Made by a program: the position numbers and the translations under genes
Notes under the pieces: generated by a model
Seen by the model: only the letters and a program-made list of their open reading frames with translations
Told to the model about the DNA's origin: nothing
Databases searched by the model: none
Assembly (NCBI RefSeq): GCF_003417465.1
Contig: NZ_QVMV01000045.1
Coordinates: forward strand, 1-48,723
DNA from: Wenzhouxiangella sp. 15190
GTDB taxonomy: Bacteria; Pseudomonadota; Gammaproteobacteria; Xanthomonadales; Wenzhouxiangellaceae
DNA length: 48,723 bases
Direction: 5' to 3'
In this document: positions 30,137-38,168 of the stretch, piece by piece
Layout of the letters: each line of letters opens with the position of its first letter
Numbering within the stretch: the stretch's first letter is position 1

Positions 30137-30628
30137 ATGCCCATCGAAATCGTTGAAGGAGATATCGCAAACCAACCCGGCCTCGATGCCGTGGTCAACG
30201 CCGCTAACGCGCAATTGATGCCCGGCGGAGGGGTGGCCGGCGCGCTTCATCGCGCCGCCGGCCCGGAGCTTGCCGAGGCCTGCCGGCCCATGGCGCCGAT
30301 CGAGCCCGGCGAAGCGGTCATCACCGAAGCCTTCGAGTTGCCGAATCGCTGGGTCATTCATGTACTTGGTCCGCGTTATGGGCTCGACGAACCGGCCGAT
30401 CGCCTGCTTGCCGACGGCTACCGCAATGCCTTGCGCCTGGCTGAGGAAAACAGTATCAAGTCGATCGGCTTTCCGGCCCTGTCGGCCGGGGCTTTCGGTT
30501 ATCCGCTGGAGGATGCGGCAACCATCGCAAGCGAAACGGTTCAGGCACATGCGCCTGCGAACCTGCAGGTTCGCTTTGTGTTGTTCGACAAGAAGACCCT
30601 GAAAGCCTTTCAGCGTCTCATGGAGTGA
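30137..30628 (+). CDS. macrodomain protein (O-acetyl-ADP-ribose deacetylase-like)
   Basis: Single macrodomain, 163 aa, the length of YmdB-type enzymes. The ADP-ribose binding motifs are GDIANQPGLDAVVNAANAQL and GGGVAGALHRAAG, followed by the loop FPALSAGAFGYPLEDA. These proteins hydrolyse O-acetyl-ADP-ribose or remove ADP-ribose from proteins or nucleic acids. The start at 30137 follows CGGAGG; the longer frame runs back towards the repeat. No DarT-like toxin lies alongside, so a toxin-antitoxin role is not suggested. Confidence 0.9.
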   Translation: MPIEIVEGDIANQPGLDAVVNAANAQLMPGGGVAGALHRAAGPELAEACRPMAPIEPGEAVITEAFELPNRWVIHVLGPRYGLDEPADRLLADGYRNALRLAEENSIKSIGFPALSAGAFGYPLEDAATIASETVQAHAPANLQVRFVLFDKKTLKAFQRLME

Positions 30629-30695
30629 CGGGGCGCCAAGCAACCCAGCAACTGGTAAGTTTGCGAACCACCCGCCATCAGCCTGCGGAGCAGGC

Positions 30696-30731
30696 GGGCG
30701 GAACCGCCCTTGACGTGTCGAAGCCCGCACA
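30696..30731 (+). repeat. degenerate dispersed repeat, copy 2
   Basis: Partner of 36-71 (30 of 36 identical). It lies in the leader region of mnmE, next to a GC-rich hairpin around 30670-30700. Confidence 0.45.
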
Positions 30732-30787
30732 GCGGCCAGTGTCACCCACCAGGTAACCAATCCCGCTGCATGGCAAAATCCCAAAAC

Positions 30788-32116
30788 ATGGATTCTCCCA
30801 CCGAAACAATTGTCGCCATTGCTACACCACCGGGTCAGGGCGGTGTTGGCGTCGTGCGTCTTTCAGGTCCGGATAGCCGCGCGATTGCGGAGAAACTCGG
30901 CGGCAAGCTGCCGTCGCCTCGAAATGCCAGCTTGCGCACGTTGAGGGCCCCCGGGGGTGAAACCCTGGATTCCGGCCTGGTGATCGTTTTTCCCGGGCCG
31001 AATTCATTCACCGGCGAGGACGTCGTCGAACTGCAGGGTCACGGATCGCCAGTGGTACTGGAGATGATGGTTGCCGCCTGCGTGGAACTCGGCGCCCGGC
31101 GAGCCGGGCCGGGGGAGTTCAGCCAGCGCGCCTTTCTTAACGACCGCATGGACCTGGCCCAGGCCGAGGCCGTGGCCGACCTGATCGCCGCCGCCACCGA
31201 TACCGCCGCACGCGCCGCTCACCGAAGTCTCGAAGGCGCGTTCTCCAAGGAAGTCGACGAACTTGCCGAAGCCTTGGTCGAACTACGCGTATGGGTCGAA
31301 GCCGCCCTGGATTTTCCGGACGAGGAAATCGACTTCCTGGCCGACGGTCAGGTGGCACAGCGTGTGGCCGACCTGCGTGCCCGTCAGGAAGAGTTGCTTG
31401 CCCGTGCCGGCACCGGCCGGCTGCTGTCCAGCGGGGTTCGCATCGCCATCGTCGGCCGGCCCAATGCCGGCAAGTCGAGCCTGCTCAATGCGCTCAGCCG
31501 CCATGACACGGCCATCGTCACCGAGGTTCCGGGAACCACGCGCGACGTACTGCGCGAGACCATCACCATTGCCGGTCTGCCGGTCACACTGGCCGATACC
31601 GCGGGCATTCGCGAGACCGCCGACCGGATCGAAACCGAAGGCGTTCGTCGGGCCGAACGCGAGATGCACGCCGCCGACCTCATATTCTGGGTAGTCGACG
31701 CCGCCGACCCCGAAGCCCATCCTCTGCCGGGACTTCCCGAGAATGTGCCGCTGATCCGTATCGACAACAAGATCGATCTCTTGGGGCAAGCGCCGACCAG
31801 GGAAGGGCGACACGTCCGCGTGTCGGCCAAAACCGGCAACGGTCTGGACCTGCTAGAGCAGCTGGTGGTCGAAGAACTCGGCCTGAACGAATCGGGTGGT
31901 GGCGAGTATTCCGCGCGGCAGCGACACGTCGACGCCATCGATCACGCCGGCGAGCATATCCGCCGCGGCCAGGCCGAGCTGGCCGCCAGCGGATCGGGAG
32001 AACTGCTGGCCGAGGAACTGCGCCTGGCGGCCGAAGCGCTGGGCGAGATCACCGGGCGAATGAGTTCCGACGAGTTGCTCGGTCGTATCTTCTCCAGCTT
32101 CTGCATCGGCAAATAG
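30788..32116 (+). CDS. mnmE: tRNA modification GTPase MnmE
   Basis: MnmE (TrmE), 442 aa. With MnmG it makes the cmnm5 group on wobble U34 of certain tRNAs. The N-terminal formyl-THF-binding domain begins TIVAIATPPGQGGVGVVRLSG. The inserted G domain has G1 GRPNAGKSSL, G2/G3 TTRD and DTAG, and G4 NKID. The C-terminal FCIGK is diagnostic. The start at 30788 (MDSPTETI) is preferred; 30770 (MAKSQN) is possible, and neither has a clear SD. Its usual neighbour yidC is about 29 kb away. Confidence 0.97.
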   Translation: MDSPTETIVAIATPPGQGGVGVVRLSGPDSRAIAEKLGGKLPSPRNASLRTLRAPGGETLDSGLVIVFPGPNSFTGEDVVELQGHGSPVVLEMMVAACVELGARRAGPGEFSQRAFLNDRMDLAQAEAVADLIAAATDTAARAAHRSLEGAFSKEVDELAEALVELRVWVEAALDFPDEEIDFLADGQVAQRVADLRARQEELLARAGTGRLLSSGVRIAIVGRPNAGKSSLLNALSRHDTAIVTEVPGTTRDVLRETITIAGLPVTLADTAGIRETADRIETEGVRRAEREMHAADLIFWVVDAADPEAHPLPGLPENVPLIRIDNKIDLLGQAPTREGRHVRVSAKTGNGLDLLEQLVVEELGLNESGGGEYSARQRHVDAIDHAGEHIRRGQAELAASGSGELLAEELRLAAEALGEITGRMSSDELLGRIFSSFCIGK

Positions 32117-32187
32117 CGTATTTGCCGACCCGGGCCCGGCAGGCCTATACTCGAATCCGACAACCGCATAGCAAGAGGGTGATGGTC

Positions 32188-32616
32188 ATGCACACGATTC
32201 GACAGATTCTCGCTGAGAAGGGCGATCAGATCTGGTCGGTCAGCCCGAAAGACACGGTCTACGACACCATTCGCCTGATGGCGACCAAGGGAATCGGCGC
32301 GTTGATCGTCCTGGACGACGATCAGCTCCACGGCATCGTCTCCGAGCGCGACTATGCCCGCAAGGTGATTCTTGAAGGCCGATCCTCACGCGACACCGAG
32401 GTAGGCGACATCTGTTCGAGTCCGGCCATCACCATCTCACCGAAGGCGACCGCGGAAGAGGGTCTGGCGCTAATGACCAATAAGCGCATTCGTCACTTGC
32501 CCGTCGTCGAGAAAGGCCAACTGCTGGGTGTCGTTTCCATCGGCGACCTCGTGAATGCCGTCATCGGTGACCAGAAGCAGCTGATTGAACAACTGGAACG
32601 CTACGTAACCGGCTGA
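32188..32616 (+). CDS. CBS-domain protein
   Basis: 142 aa made of two CBS motifs (about 10-65 and 75-135), with LIVLDDDQLHGIVSERDYARKV and IRHLPVVEKGQLLGVVSIGDLV as the clearest parts. Stand-alone CBS pairs bind adenine nucleotides and act as energy or redox sensors; no partner is evident. The start at 32188 sits 8 bases after GAGGG; an ATG two codons upstream is too close to it. Confidence 0.88.
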   Translation: MHTIRQILAEKGDQIWSVSPKDTVYDTIRLMATKGIGALIVLDDDQLHGIVSERDYARKVILEGRSSRDTEVGDICSSPAITISPKATAEEGLALMTNKRIRHLPVVEKGQLLGVVSIGDLVNAVIGDQKQLIEQLERYVTG

Positions 32617-32634
32617 CCCCGGTCAGGGGAAGCA

Positions 32635-33507
32635 ATGTCGCTGGATATAGAACAGGCATCTGCGGTCGCCAGAACCCTAGGGCTTGACGAGCACGGCCTG
32701 CACATCGAGAGGATTCCCGGCGGCGACATAGCCGATGCCTGGCTTCTTCGAGCCGCCGACTCGAAAATCTTTCTCAAGAGCCTGCCGCTGGAGCAATCCG
32801 GTCTTCTGTCAGCCGAAGCCGATGGTCTCTCGGCCCTGGCCGGGACCGGCACGATTCGTGTGCCCCGTGTTATCGGCCGCGGCATGCAGGCAGACTTTGC
32901 CTGGTTGGCGCTGGAATATCTCGAGCTCGGCCGACGAAACAGCCGCGCCGATGCCAACCTGGGTCAGCAGCTTGCGCAAATGCATCGCAGCACGGGCGAG
33001 CATTTCGGCTGGCACCGCAACAATTACATCGGCCGGACGCCACAAATCAATACCCCGGCCGGGGAGTGGGCGACCTTTTTCGCCTCGCACCGCCTGGCCG
33101 CGCAGTTCGACCGCCTGCGTCGCAACCTTCCCGACCAGGGCTGGAACGATCTCAAGCACGAGGTGATCTCCGCCTGGCAGACCGTTTCGGCCAGGCACGA
33201 TCCGCCGCCATCGCTGATTCACGGCGACCTCTGGCGTGGCAATGCCGCCGCCCTGGGCGACGACGAGCCGGTCATCTTCGATCCGGCCGTTCACTACGCC
33301 GACCGTGAATGCGACCTGGCCATGGCACATCTGTTCGGCGGCTTCGACAACGCCTTCTTTCGCGCCTATAACGAGGCGTGGCCCTTGCCTGAGGGATTTG
33401 AAACCCGCCGCCATTACTACAAGCTCTACCACATGCTCAACCACGCCAATCTCTTCGGTGGGCCGTACATTGAAGCGTGCCAGCAGTTCTGCAGGCGGAT
33501 CCTTTGA
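32635..33507 (+). CDS. fructosamine kinase-family protein
   Basis: Fructosamine-3-kinase/ketosamine kinase family, 290 aa, a protein-kinase-like fold. The catalytic loop is LIHGDLWRGNAA and the metal-binding Asp is in VIFDPAVHYADRECDLAM. Such enzymes phosphorylate ketoamines so that glycated proteins or small molecules decompose (deglycation). The gene starts 18 bp after the CBS gene with a GGGGAAG ribosome site, so the two are probably cotranscribed. Confidence 0.9.
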   Translation: MSLDIEQASAVARTLGLDEHGLHIERIPGGDIADAWLLRAADSKIFLKSLPLEQSGLLSAEADGLSALAGTGTIRVPRVIGRGMQADFAWLALEYLELGRRNSRADANLGQQLAQMHRSTGEHFGWHRNNYIGRTPQINTPAGEWATFFASHRLAAQFDRLRRNLPDQGWNDLKHEVISAWQTVSARHDPPPSLIHGDLWRGNAAALGDDEPVIFDPAVHYADRECDLAMAHLFGGFDNAFFRAYNEAWPLPEGFETRRHYYKLYHMLNHANLFGGPYIEACQQFCRRIL

Positions 33508-33542
33508 GAGTGAGTAACCCGGTTGGGCCATGGGATTGAGCC

Positions 33543-33602
33543 TTGGAAATCTCAAATTGCAAGCACCAAGTACCAAGCAAATTCGCATGTTCCAAACGGG
33601 CG
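33543..33602. repeat. AATTCGAA-family dispersed repeat, copy 4
   Basis: A more decayed copy: TTGCAAGCACCAAGTACCAA, then GCAAATTCGCATGTTCCAAAC. It lies in the gap between the fructosamine kinase and GST genes. Confidence 0.7.
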
Positions 33603-33712
33603 AGGCGCTGACAGCCGGTTGATTGTGGGCATGCTGACTTTGGCCGCTCCGGGGAACGTCCAAGCTGCATCTTGTTAAACTAGTTACATCAGAAACCAAT
33701 CCGGAGTGAAAG

Positions 33713-34699
33713 ATGGGACTTCTCGTCGACGGGGTCTGGCACGACCAGTGGTATGACACCGAATCCACCGGTGGCCGGTTCGAGCGCGACAAGGCGGCCT
33801 TCCGTAACTGGGTCACCGCCGACGGATCTCCCGGCCCGCAGGGCAAGGGTGGATTCAAGGCGGAGCCCGACCGCTATCACCTCTACGTCGCCTACGCCTG
33901 TCCCTGGGCCAACCGTGCGCTGATCTTCCGCAAGCTCAAGGGCCTGGAAGAGATGATTCCGGTTTCGGTGGTCAATCCCCTGATGCGCGAAAACGGCTGG
34001 ACTTTCCAGCCCGGTTACAAGGTCACGCCCGACCCGATTCATAACGCCGAGTTCCTGCACCAGGTCTACACCGCCGCCAAGAGCGACTATACCGGCCGCG
34101 TGACCGTGCCCGTCTTGTGGGACAAGCAGGAAAACACCATCGTCAGCAACGAATCGGCCGATATCATCCGCATGTTCAATTCGGCCTTCGACGAGGTCGG
34201 TGCCGCCGAGGGCGACTACTACCCCGAGGATCTGCGCGAAGAAATCGACGCCATCAACGAAACCGTCTACAACAACGTCAACAACGGCGTGTACAAGGCC
34301 GGGTTCGCCACCGCGCAGCATGCCTACGAAGAGGCGGTGATCCCGCTGTTCGAGACCCTCGACGAACTCGAGGCGCGTCTGGACGAGAATCGCTATCTCT
34401 GCGGGTCAAGAATCACCGAAGCCGACTGGTGCCTGTTCACCACCCTGATCCGCTTCGATGCCGTCTACGTCGGCCACTTCAAGTGCAATATCCGGCGCAT
34501 CGAGGACTACCCCAACCTGTCGAACTACCTGCGCGAGCTCTACCAGGTGCCGGGTATTTCAGAGACGGTCGACTTCCACGCCATCAAGCTGCACTACTAC
34601 GGCAGCCACGACACGATCAATCCGAACCACATCGTGCCGATCGGACCGGCGCTGGACTTTCATCGCAAGCACGACCGTGAGCGTTTGCCGGCTGACTGA
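33713..34699 (+). CDS. Xi-class glutathione transferase (glutathionyl-hydroquinone reductase)
   Basis: YqjG/ECM4-type GST, 328 aa. The catalytic Cys is in AYACPWANRALIF. Other family marks are GGWTFQPGYKVTPD, TVPVLWDKQENTIVSNES and ITEADWCLFTTLIRFDAVY. It reduces glutathionyl-hydroquinones. SD GGAGTG precedes the ATG. The last 83 bp overlap the 3' end of the convergent EamA gene, so the two messages are complementary at their ends. Confidence 0.94.
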   Translation: MGLLVDGVWHDQWYDTESTGGRFERDKAAFRNWVTADGSPGPQGKGGFKAEPDRYHLYVAYACPWANRALIFRKLKGLEEMIPVSVVNPLMRENGWTFQPGYKVTPDPIHNAEFLHQVYTAAKSDYTGRVTVPVLWDKQENTIVSNESADIIRMFNSAFDEVGAAEGDYYPEDLREEIDAINETVYNNVNNGVYKAGFATAQHAYEEAVIPLFETLDELEARLDENRYLCGSRITEADWCLFTTLIRFDAVYVGHFKCNIRRIEDYPNLSNYLRELYQVPGISETVDFHAIKLHYYGSHDTINPNHIVPIGPALDFHRKHDRERLPAD

Positions 34700-35636
34700 T
34701 CGGGGTCGTCTCGGATTCCTCGCTTGCGGCCGACAGCCGGTCGGTAGCGCGGCGCGAACCGCCCACTTGTGTGGCCAGGCGCCGCCGTCCCGCAGGACGG
34801 GTCGATTGCAGGGCCTGCACCAGCAAGGGCACCACGATCAGGGTCGTGCCGACCCAGAACCACAGGTCCGGCACCTCGGCGAACAACAACCAGCCGATCA
34901 CGAAGGCCCAGACGATACCGGTGTATTCCGAGGCGGTCACCTGGTTGGCGTCGACGTGACGGTAGGCCAGGATCACCGTCATGTTGTAGCCCAGGATGAA
35001 CAGCGCCGAGCCGAAAGCCGCGCCCAGTGAAGACACATCCAGCGGCGCGCCCTCGATGGCTGCCAGCACCAGTGCCGCGGGCAGTGCGAACAGGTAATTC
35101 AGCAGCAGGCTGTGCACCACCGACTGCTCGCGCGGCAGTTTGCGCACCAGCAAGGCGTTGACCGCCAGCGCCACGGCCAGGCCCAGCGCGGTGAAGCCGG
35201 CCAGGTTCATTTCGGTCGGGCGCAGGATGATCAGCACGCCGAGCATGCCGCCGATCACGGCGAACAGGCTCGACTTGTTCAGCCGTTCTCCGAATAACAG
35301 CACGCCGAAGACCATCACCAGCACCGGCGCGGCATAGAAGATGGCATTGGCCGTGGCCAGCGGCAGGGCGCCCAGGGCGACGACCATGCAAAGGATGCCG
35401 CCCAGGCCCACGTGCGAGCGCACCAGGTGAACGCGGGAACCGCCCCAGAAATTCTTCCAGTCCACCAGCGACAGAAACGGCACCAGCAACAGCACGGTGA
35501 ATACCAGGCGCACGGCCACGAACTGGAACACCGCCAGGTCGCCGCTGGCCCACTTGATCAGCGTGTCCGAGAAGATCGCCAGCAGGTTGCCGACGACCAG
35601 CAGGAAGATCGCGCTGTTGACGGTGCGTCCGGACAT
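34617..35636 (-). CDS. EamA/DMT-family transporter
   Basis: Drug/metabolite transporter superfamily, 339 aa, with ten helices in two EamA repeats. Clear pieces are KWASGDLAVFQFVAVRLV, LPLATANAIFYAAPVLVMVFG and HVDANQVTASEYTGIVWAFVIGWLLFAE. The start at 35636 is set by AGGAGGT 6 bases upstream. After the last helix (ending near STRPAGRRR) an unusual hydrophilic tail of about 55 residues runs into the GST gene in antisense; it may be stop-loss readthrough. The substrate is unknown. Confidence 0.9.
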   Translation of the reverse strand: MSGRTVNSAIFLLVVGNLLAIFSDTLIKWASGDLAVFQFVAVRLVFTVLLLVPFLSLVDWKNFWGGSRVHLVRSHVGLGGILCMVVALGALPLATANAIFYAAPVLVMVFGVLLFGERLNKSSLFAVIGGMLGVLIILRPTEMNLAGFTALGLAVALAVNALLVRKLPREQSVVHSLLLNYLFALPAALVLAAIEGAPLDVSSLGAAFGSALFILGYNMTVILAYRHVDANQVTASEYTGIVWAFVIGWLLFAEVPDLWFWVGTTLIVVPLLVQALQSTRPAGRRRLATQVGGSRRATDRLSAASEESETTPISQPANAHGRACDESPAPVRSARCGSD

Positions 35637-35682
35637 GCCGTACCTCCTGTATGGACGGTGACTCAACCAATACCAGTCGTTC

Positions 35683-35785
35683 CGGAAACGCCGAAGGCGT
35701 TATCCGGGACCATTGCATTGAAGCTCAACCGAACCGATCGACGAGGCCCCGGATAATCATTGCGTGATTTCCGGGGCGACAGCGG
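35683..35785. repeat. GTCCCGG-family palindromic repeat, partial copy
   Basis: It shares CCCGGATAATC..TTGCGTGATTTCCGGGGCGACA with 41006-41041. It lies between the divergent EamA and LysR genes. Confidence 0.65.
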
Positions 35786-35863
35786 CTCCGGTGGCCAACG
35801 TCGGGCTAACGGACGAGCATCTGCTCAGGCGCCAATTCTGGGACTGCAAATGGATTATGTAAA

Positions 35864-35878
35864 ATGATCAATAATCAT
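35864..35878. promoter_or_regulatory. dyad ATGAT-N5-ATCAT upstream of the LysR gene
   Basis: A perfect 5-bp inverted repeat with a 5-bp spacer in an AT-rich patch, 22 bp before the regulator's ATG. The 15-bp spacing (T-N11-A compatible) is like LysR-type sites, so autoregulation and control of the divergent EamA gene are possible. Confidence 0.45.
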
Positions 35879-35899
35879 CACACATGAGATATTTAGATA

Positions 35900-36838
35900 A
35901 TGCGCCTGCCTCCGCTCAGGGCCCTGCCGGTGTTCGAGGCCGTCGCCCGTACGCTCAGCTTCTCGGCCGCGGCCGAGGAACTGCACGTGACCCAGTCGGC
36001 GGTCTCGCACCAGATTCGCCAGCTCGAGGATCACCTGGGTGAATCGCTGTTCGAGCGCGGCGGCCGCCGCGTCGCGCTGACCGAGCAGGGCGAACGTTAC
36101 CTGGAGACCGTCGCCCCGGCCCTGGCCCAGATCGAGCGCGCCAGCGAACAGCTGCGCGGTGTCAGTGACTCCCGCATCCGGCTGGCGGTACCCAGCTCCT
36201 TCGCCGTGAGCTGGTTGATTCCCCGCCTGCCGCACCTGCAGCGCCAGCATCCCGAGCTCGATGTCGACCTGGAAATGCTCGCCGACATGCCGCTGATGTC
36301 CGAACGCCTGGCCGATTGCTACATCACCTTTCGCTACAAGCAACGCGGCTACCAGTCGCAGCGCCTCTACGTCGAGCGCTTGTTCGCCGTGTGTTCACGT
36401 CAGTACTGGAACCATATTCGAGACGAACTCGACGATGCCGGTCTGCGGAAGAAGGGTGGTGGCGCCATACGGCCCGAGTGGCTTGCGCGCTTTACCCTGC
36501 TGTCGGCCGCCAGCATCTTCGAGCGCCCGGGCGAGGACTGGCGCCGCTGGTTCGCCGCCGGCGAGGCGAAGCTGCCACCCGACGCGCACGTTCAGCACTT
36601 CTCGCACATGTTGCTGGCCCAGGAGGCGGCGCGTCACCACCAGGGCATCGCCCTGTCGAACGACTACATGCTCGATACCGCAACCGACCCGGACCTTGTG
36701 CGCCTGCCCACCCATGAGTTCAGAACCGGTGACGAATTCCACTTCGCCTGCAAGACCTCGCGTATGAACGAACCGGGCATCCGCCACCTCTCGCAATGGC
36801 TGGTCAAACAGGCCGAGGCCTCCGGCTGGAGCCGCTAG
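35900..36838 (+). CDS. LysR-family transcriptional regulator
   Basis: LTTR, 312 aa, of the GcvA-like subgroup. The N-terminal winged helix is LRALPVFEAVARTLSFSAAAEELHVTQSAVSHQIRQLE (quoted here only as the span 5-42), with LFERGGRRVALTEQGERYL after it. The effector domain begins near residue 90. It is divergent from the EamA transporter across 263 bp that hold a dyad and a repeat, the usual layout for a regulator and its transporter target. No SD is visible. Confidence 0.93.
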   Translation: MRLPPLRALPVFEAVARTLSFSAAAEELHVTQSAVSHQIRQLEDHLGESLFERGGRRVALTEQGERYLETVAPALAQIERASEQLRGVSDSRIRLAVPSSFAVSWLIPRLPHLQRQHPELDVDLEMLADMPLMSERLADCYITFRYKQRGYQSQRLYVERLFAVCSRQYWNHIRDELDDAGLRKKGGGAIRPEWLARFTLLSAASIFERPGEDWRRWFAAGEAKLPPDAHVQHFSHMLLAQEAARHHQGIALSNDYMLDTATDPDLVRLPTHEFRTGDEFHFACKTSRMNEPGIRHLSQWLVKQAEASGWSR

Positions 36839-36910
36839 GAAGTTTCTCTATCATCTGCAGGCTCGTGGCCTTGCTCGGCGACTGGGCAGCCGCGCTAAAG
36901 GAAAGACGCG

Positions 36911-37552
36911 TCAGGGCTTGAGCAGATCCGGCTGGCTTTCCGTGCGCACCGGTTCGAAGTCGCGCACCTTTTTGCCGCCGTAGAACACCAGCTTGAACTC
37001 GGCGCGCGAGACTGGGACGTAGCGCTCGTTGCCGCCGATCTCCACCTGCTCACCGTCGGTGACGGCATAGCCGTCGTCGCCGACGCGCACCACCATGGTC
37101 GCTTTCGAGCCGGTGTGGCAGATGGTCTTGAGTTCCTTGAGATTGTCGGCCCAGGCCAGAAGGTACTGGCTGCCTTCGAACAGCTCGCCGCGGAAATCCG
37201 TGCGCAATCCGAAGGCCAGCACCGGAATCTTCAGGCGGTCGACTACCTCGGTGAGCTGGTAGACCTGGTCGCGGGTGAAAAACTGCGACTCGTCGGTCAG
37301 TACGCAGTGGATGTTGCCGGAGTCGAGTTCGCCCTGGACCAGCTCGAACAGCTCGTCTTTGGGGCCCACCGCCAGCGCCGGCTGTTCGATGCCCACGCGG
37401 GAACGGATCACGCCGCCGCCGGCGCGGTCGTCAATACCGGGACTGAGCAGCAGCGGCCGCATGCCGCGTTCGAGGTAGTTGTAGGCCGACTGCAGCAAGA
37501 CCGTGGTCTTGCCGGCATTCATGGTCGAATAATAGAAATAAAGCTTGGCCAT
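36911..37552 (-). CDS. tdk: thymidine kinase
   Basis: Type II thymidine kinase, 213 aa. The P-loop is STMNAGKTT (about 9-17), the Walker B/DExQ region is VLTDESQFF, and the thymidine lasso segment GGNERYVPV is present. Type II kinases normally have four zinc ligands; here only the Cys of ICHTG remains and the later Cys pair is replaced, so zinc binding is probably lost. The start at 37552 is the family start. It lies 10 bp downstream of the thioredoxin-like gene and is probably cotranscribed with it. Confidence 0.95.
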   Translation of the reverse strand: MAKLYFYYSTMNAGKTTVLLQSAYNYLERGMRPLLLSPGIDDRAGGGVIRSRVGIEQPALAVGPKDELFELVQGELDSGNIHCVLTDESQFFTRDQVYQLTEVVDRLKIPVLAFGLRTDFRGELFEGSQYLLAWADNLKELKTICHTGSKATMVVRVGDDGYAVTDGEQVEIGGNERYVPVSRAEFKLVFYGGKKVRDFEPVRTESQPDLLKP

Positions 37553-37562
37553 GCTCGAACGT

Positions 37563-38081
37563 TCAGTCCGCTTCGTGCCGATCCACCCAGACGTCGAACC
37601 AGACCGCATTCAGGTTCTCTTGTTCATCCAGCCAGTCACTCAGGGTCGATTCCACCAGCCGGCAATCGTCACAGTCTTCGCGGCGATACAACAGCAGGTA
37701 GAGGTCGGCCTCGGGCAGGTCTTCATGGGTGTAGGGCTCGCCCTCGGGCGTGAGCGTGCGATCGAGGAGCCGCTCGAGGTTCACCATCGAGCGCTCGCGT
37801 CGACCGTGCTCGTAGGTCAGACCCAGTTCCCGCTCGAAGCCGCGCCGGAATCCCAGCAAATGCCAGGCGCTGCTCCGGTCGGTGAAATAGACGAAAAGCT
37901 GCGGCACCTTCACCACGATGCCCTCGCGCTGGGCCTGCGCACGCAGGTTGCCCACGAAACGCTGCTGCGCCTGCATCACGTCTTCGCGCTGGTGCAGCTC
38001 GATGCGGGTGACATCGGCAGCGAAAGATGGCGCGGCGGACAGGCTGGTCAGCACGATGGTGAGGCAAAGGAGTAATCGCAT
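37563..38081 (-). CDS. periplasmic protein with a CxxC motif, thioredoxin-like
   Basis: 172 aa with a signal peptide [20 protein letters not shown] ending before AADV. The C-terminal part has [15 protein letters not shown], a CxxC after a strand-like LYLLLY, which resembles a thioredoxin active site. The middle ([23 protein letters not shown]) does not match a family I can name. It may be a conserved hypothetical redox protein. No SD precedes the ATG. Confidence 0.7.
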   Translation of the reverse strand: MRLLLCLTIVLTSLSAAPSFAADVTRIELHQREDVMQAQQRFVGNLRAQAQREGIVVKVPQLFVYFTDRSSAWHLLGFRRGFERELGLTYEHGRRERSMVNLERLLDRTLTPEGEPYTHEDLPEADLYLLLYRREDCDDCRLVESTLSDWLDEQENLNAVWFDVWVDRHEAD

Positions 38082-38168
38082 AAACAGCAGTATATCGTTT
38101 CCGGTGCGCAGGCCGACGTCGGAAAATTCCGGCCTGTAGAATCGACTATCCGCTACAATGCCGCGCCC

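Noticed and set aside
30137-30628. Macrodomain as a DarG-type antitoxin or phage-defence component
   Set aside because: It is a lone YmdB-length macrodomain with no DarT-like toxin or other defence gene next to it.
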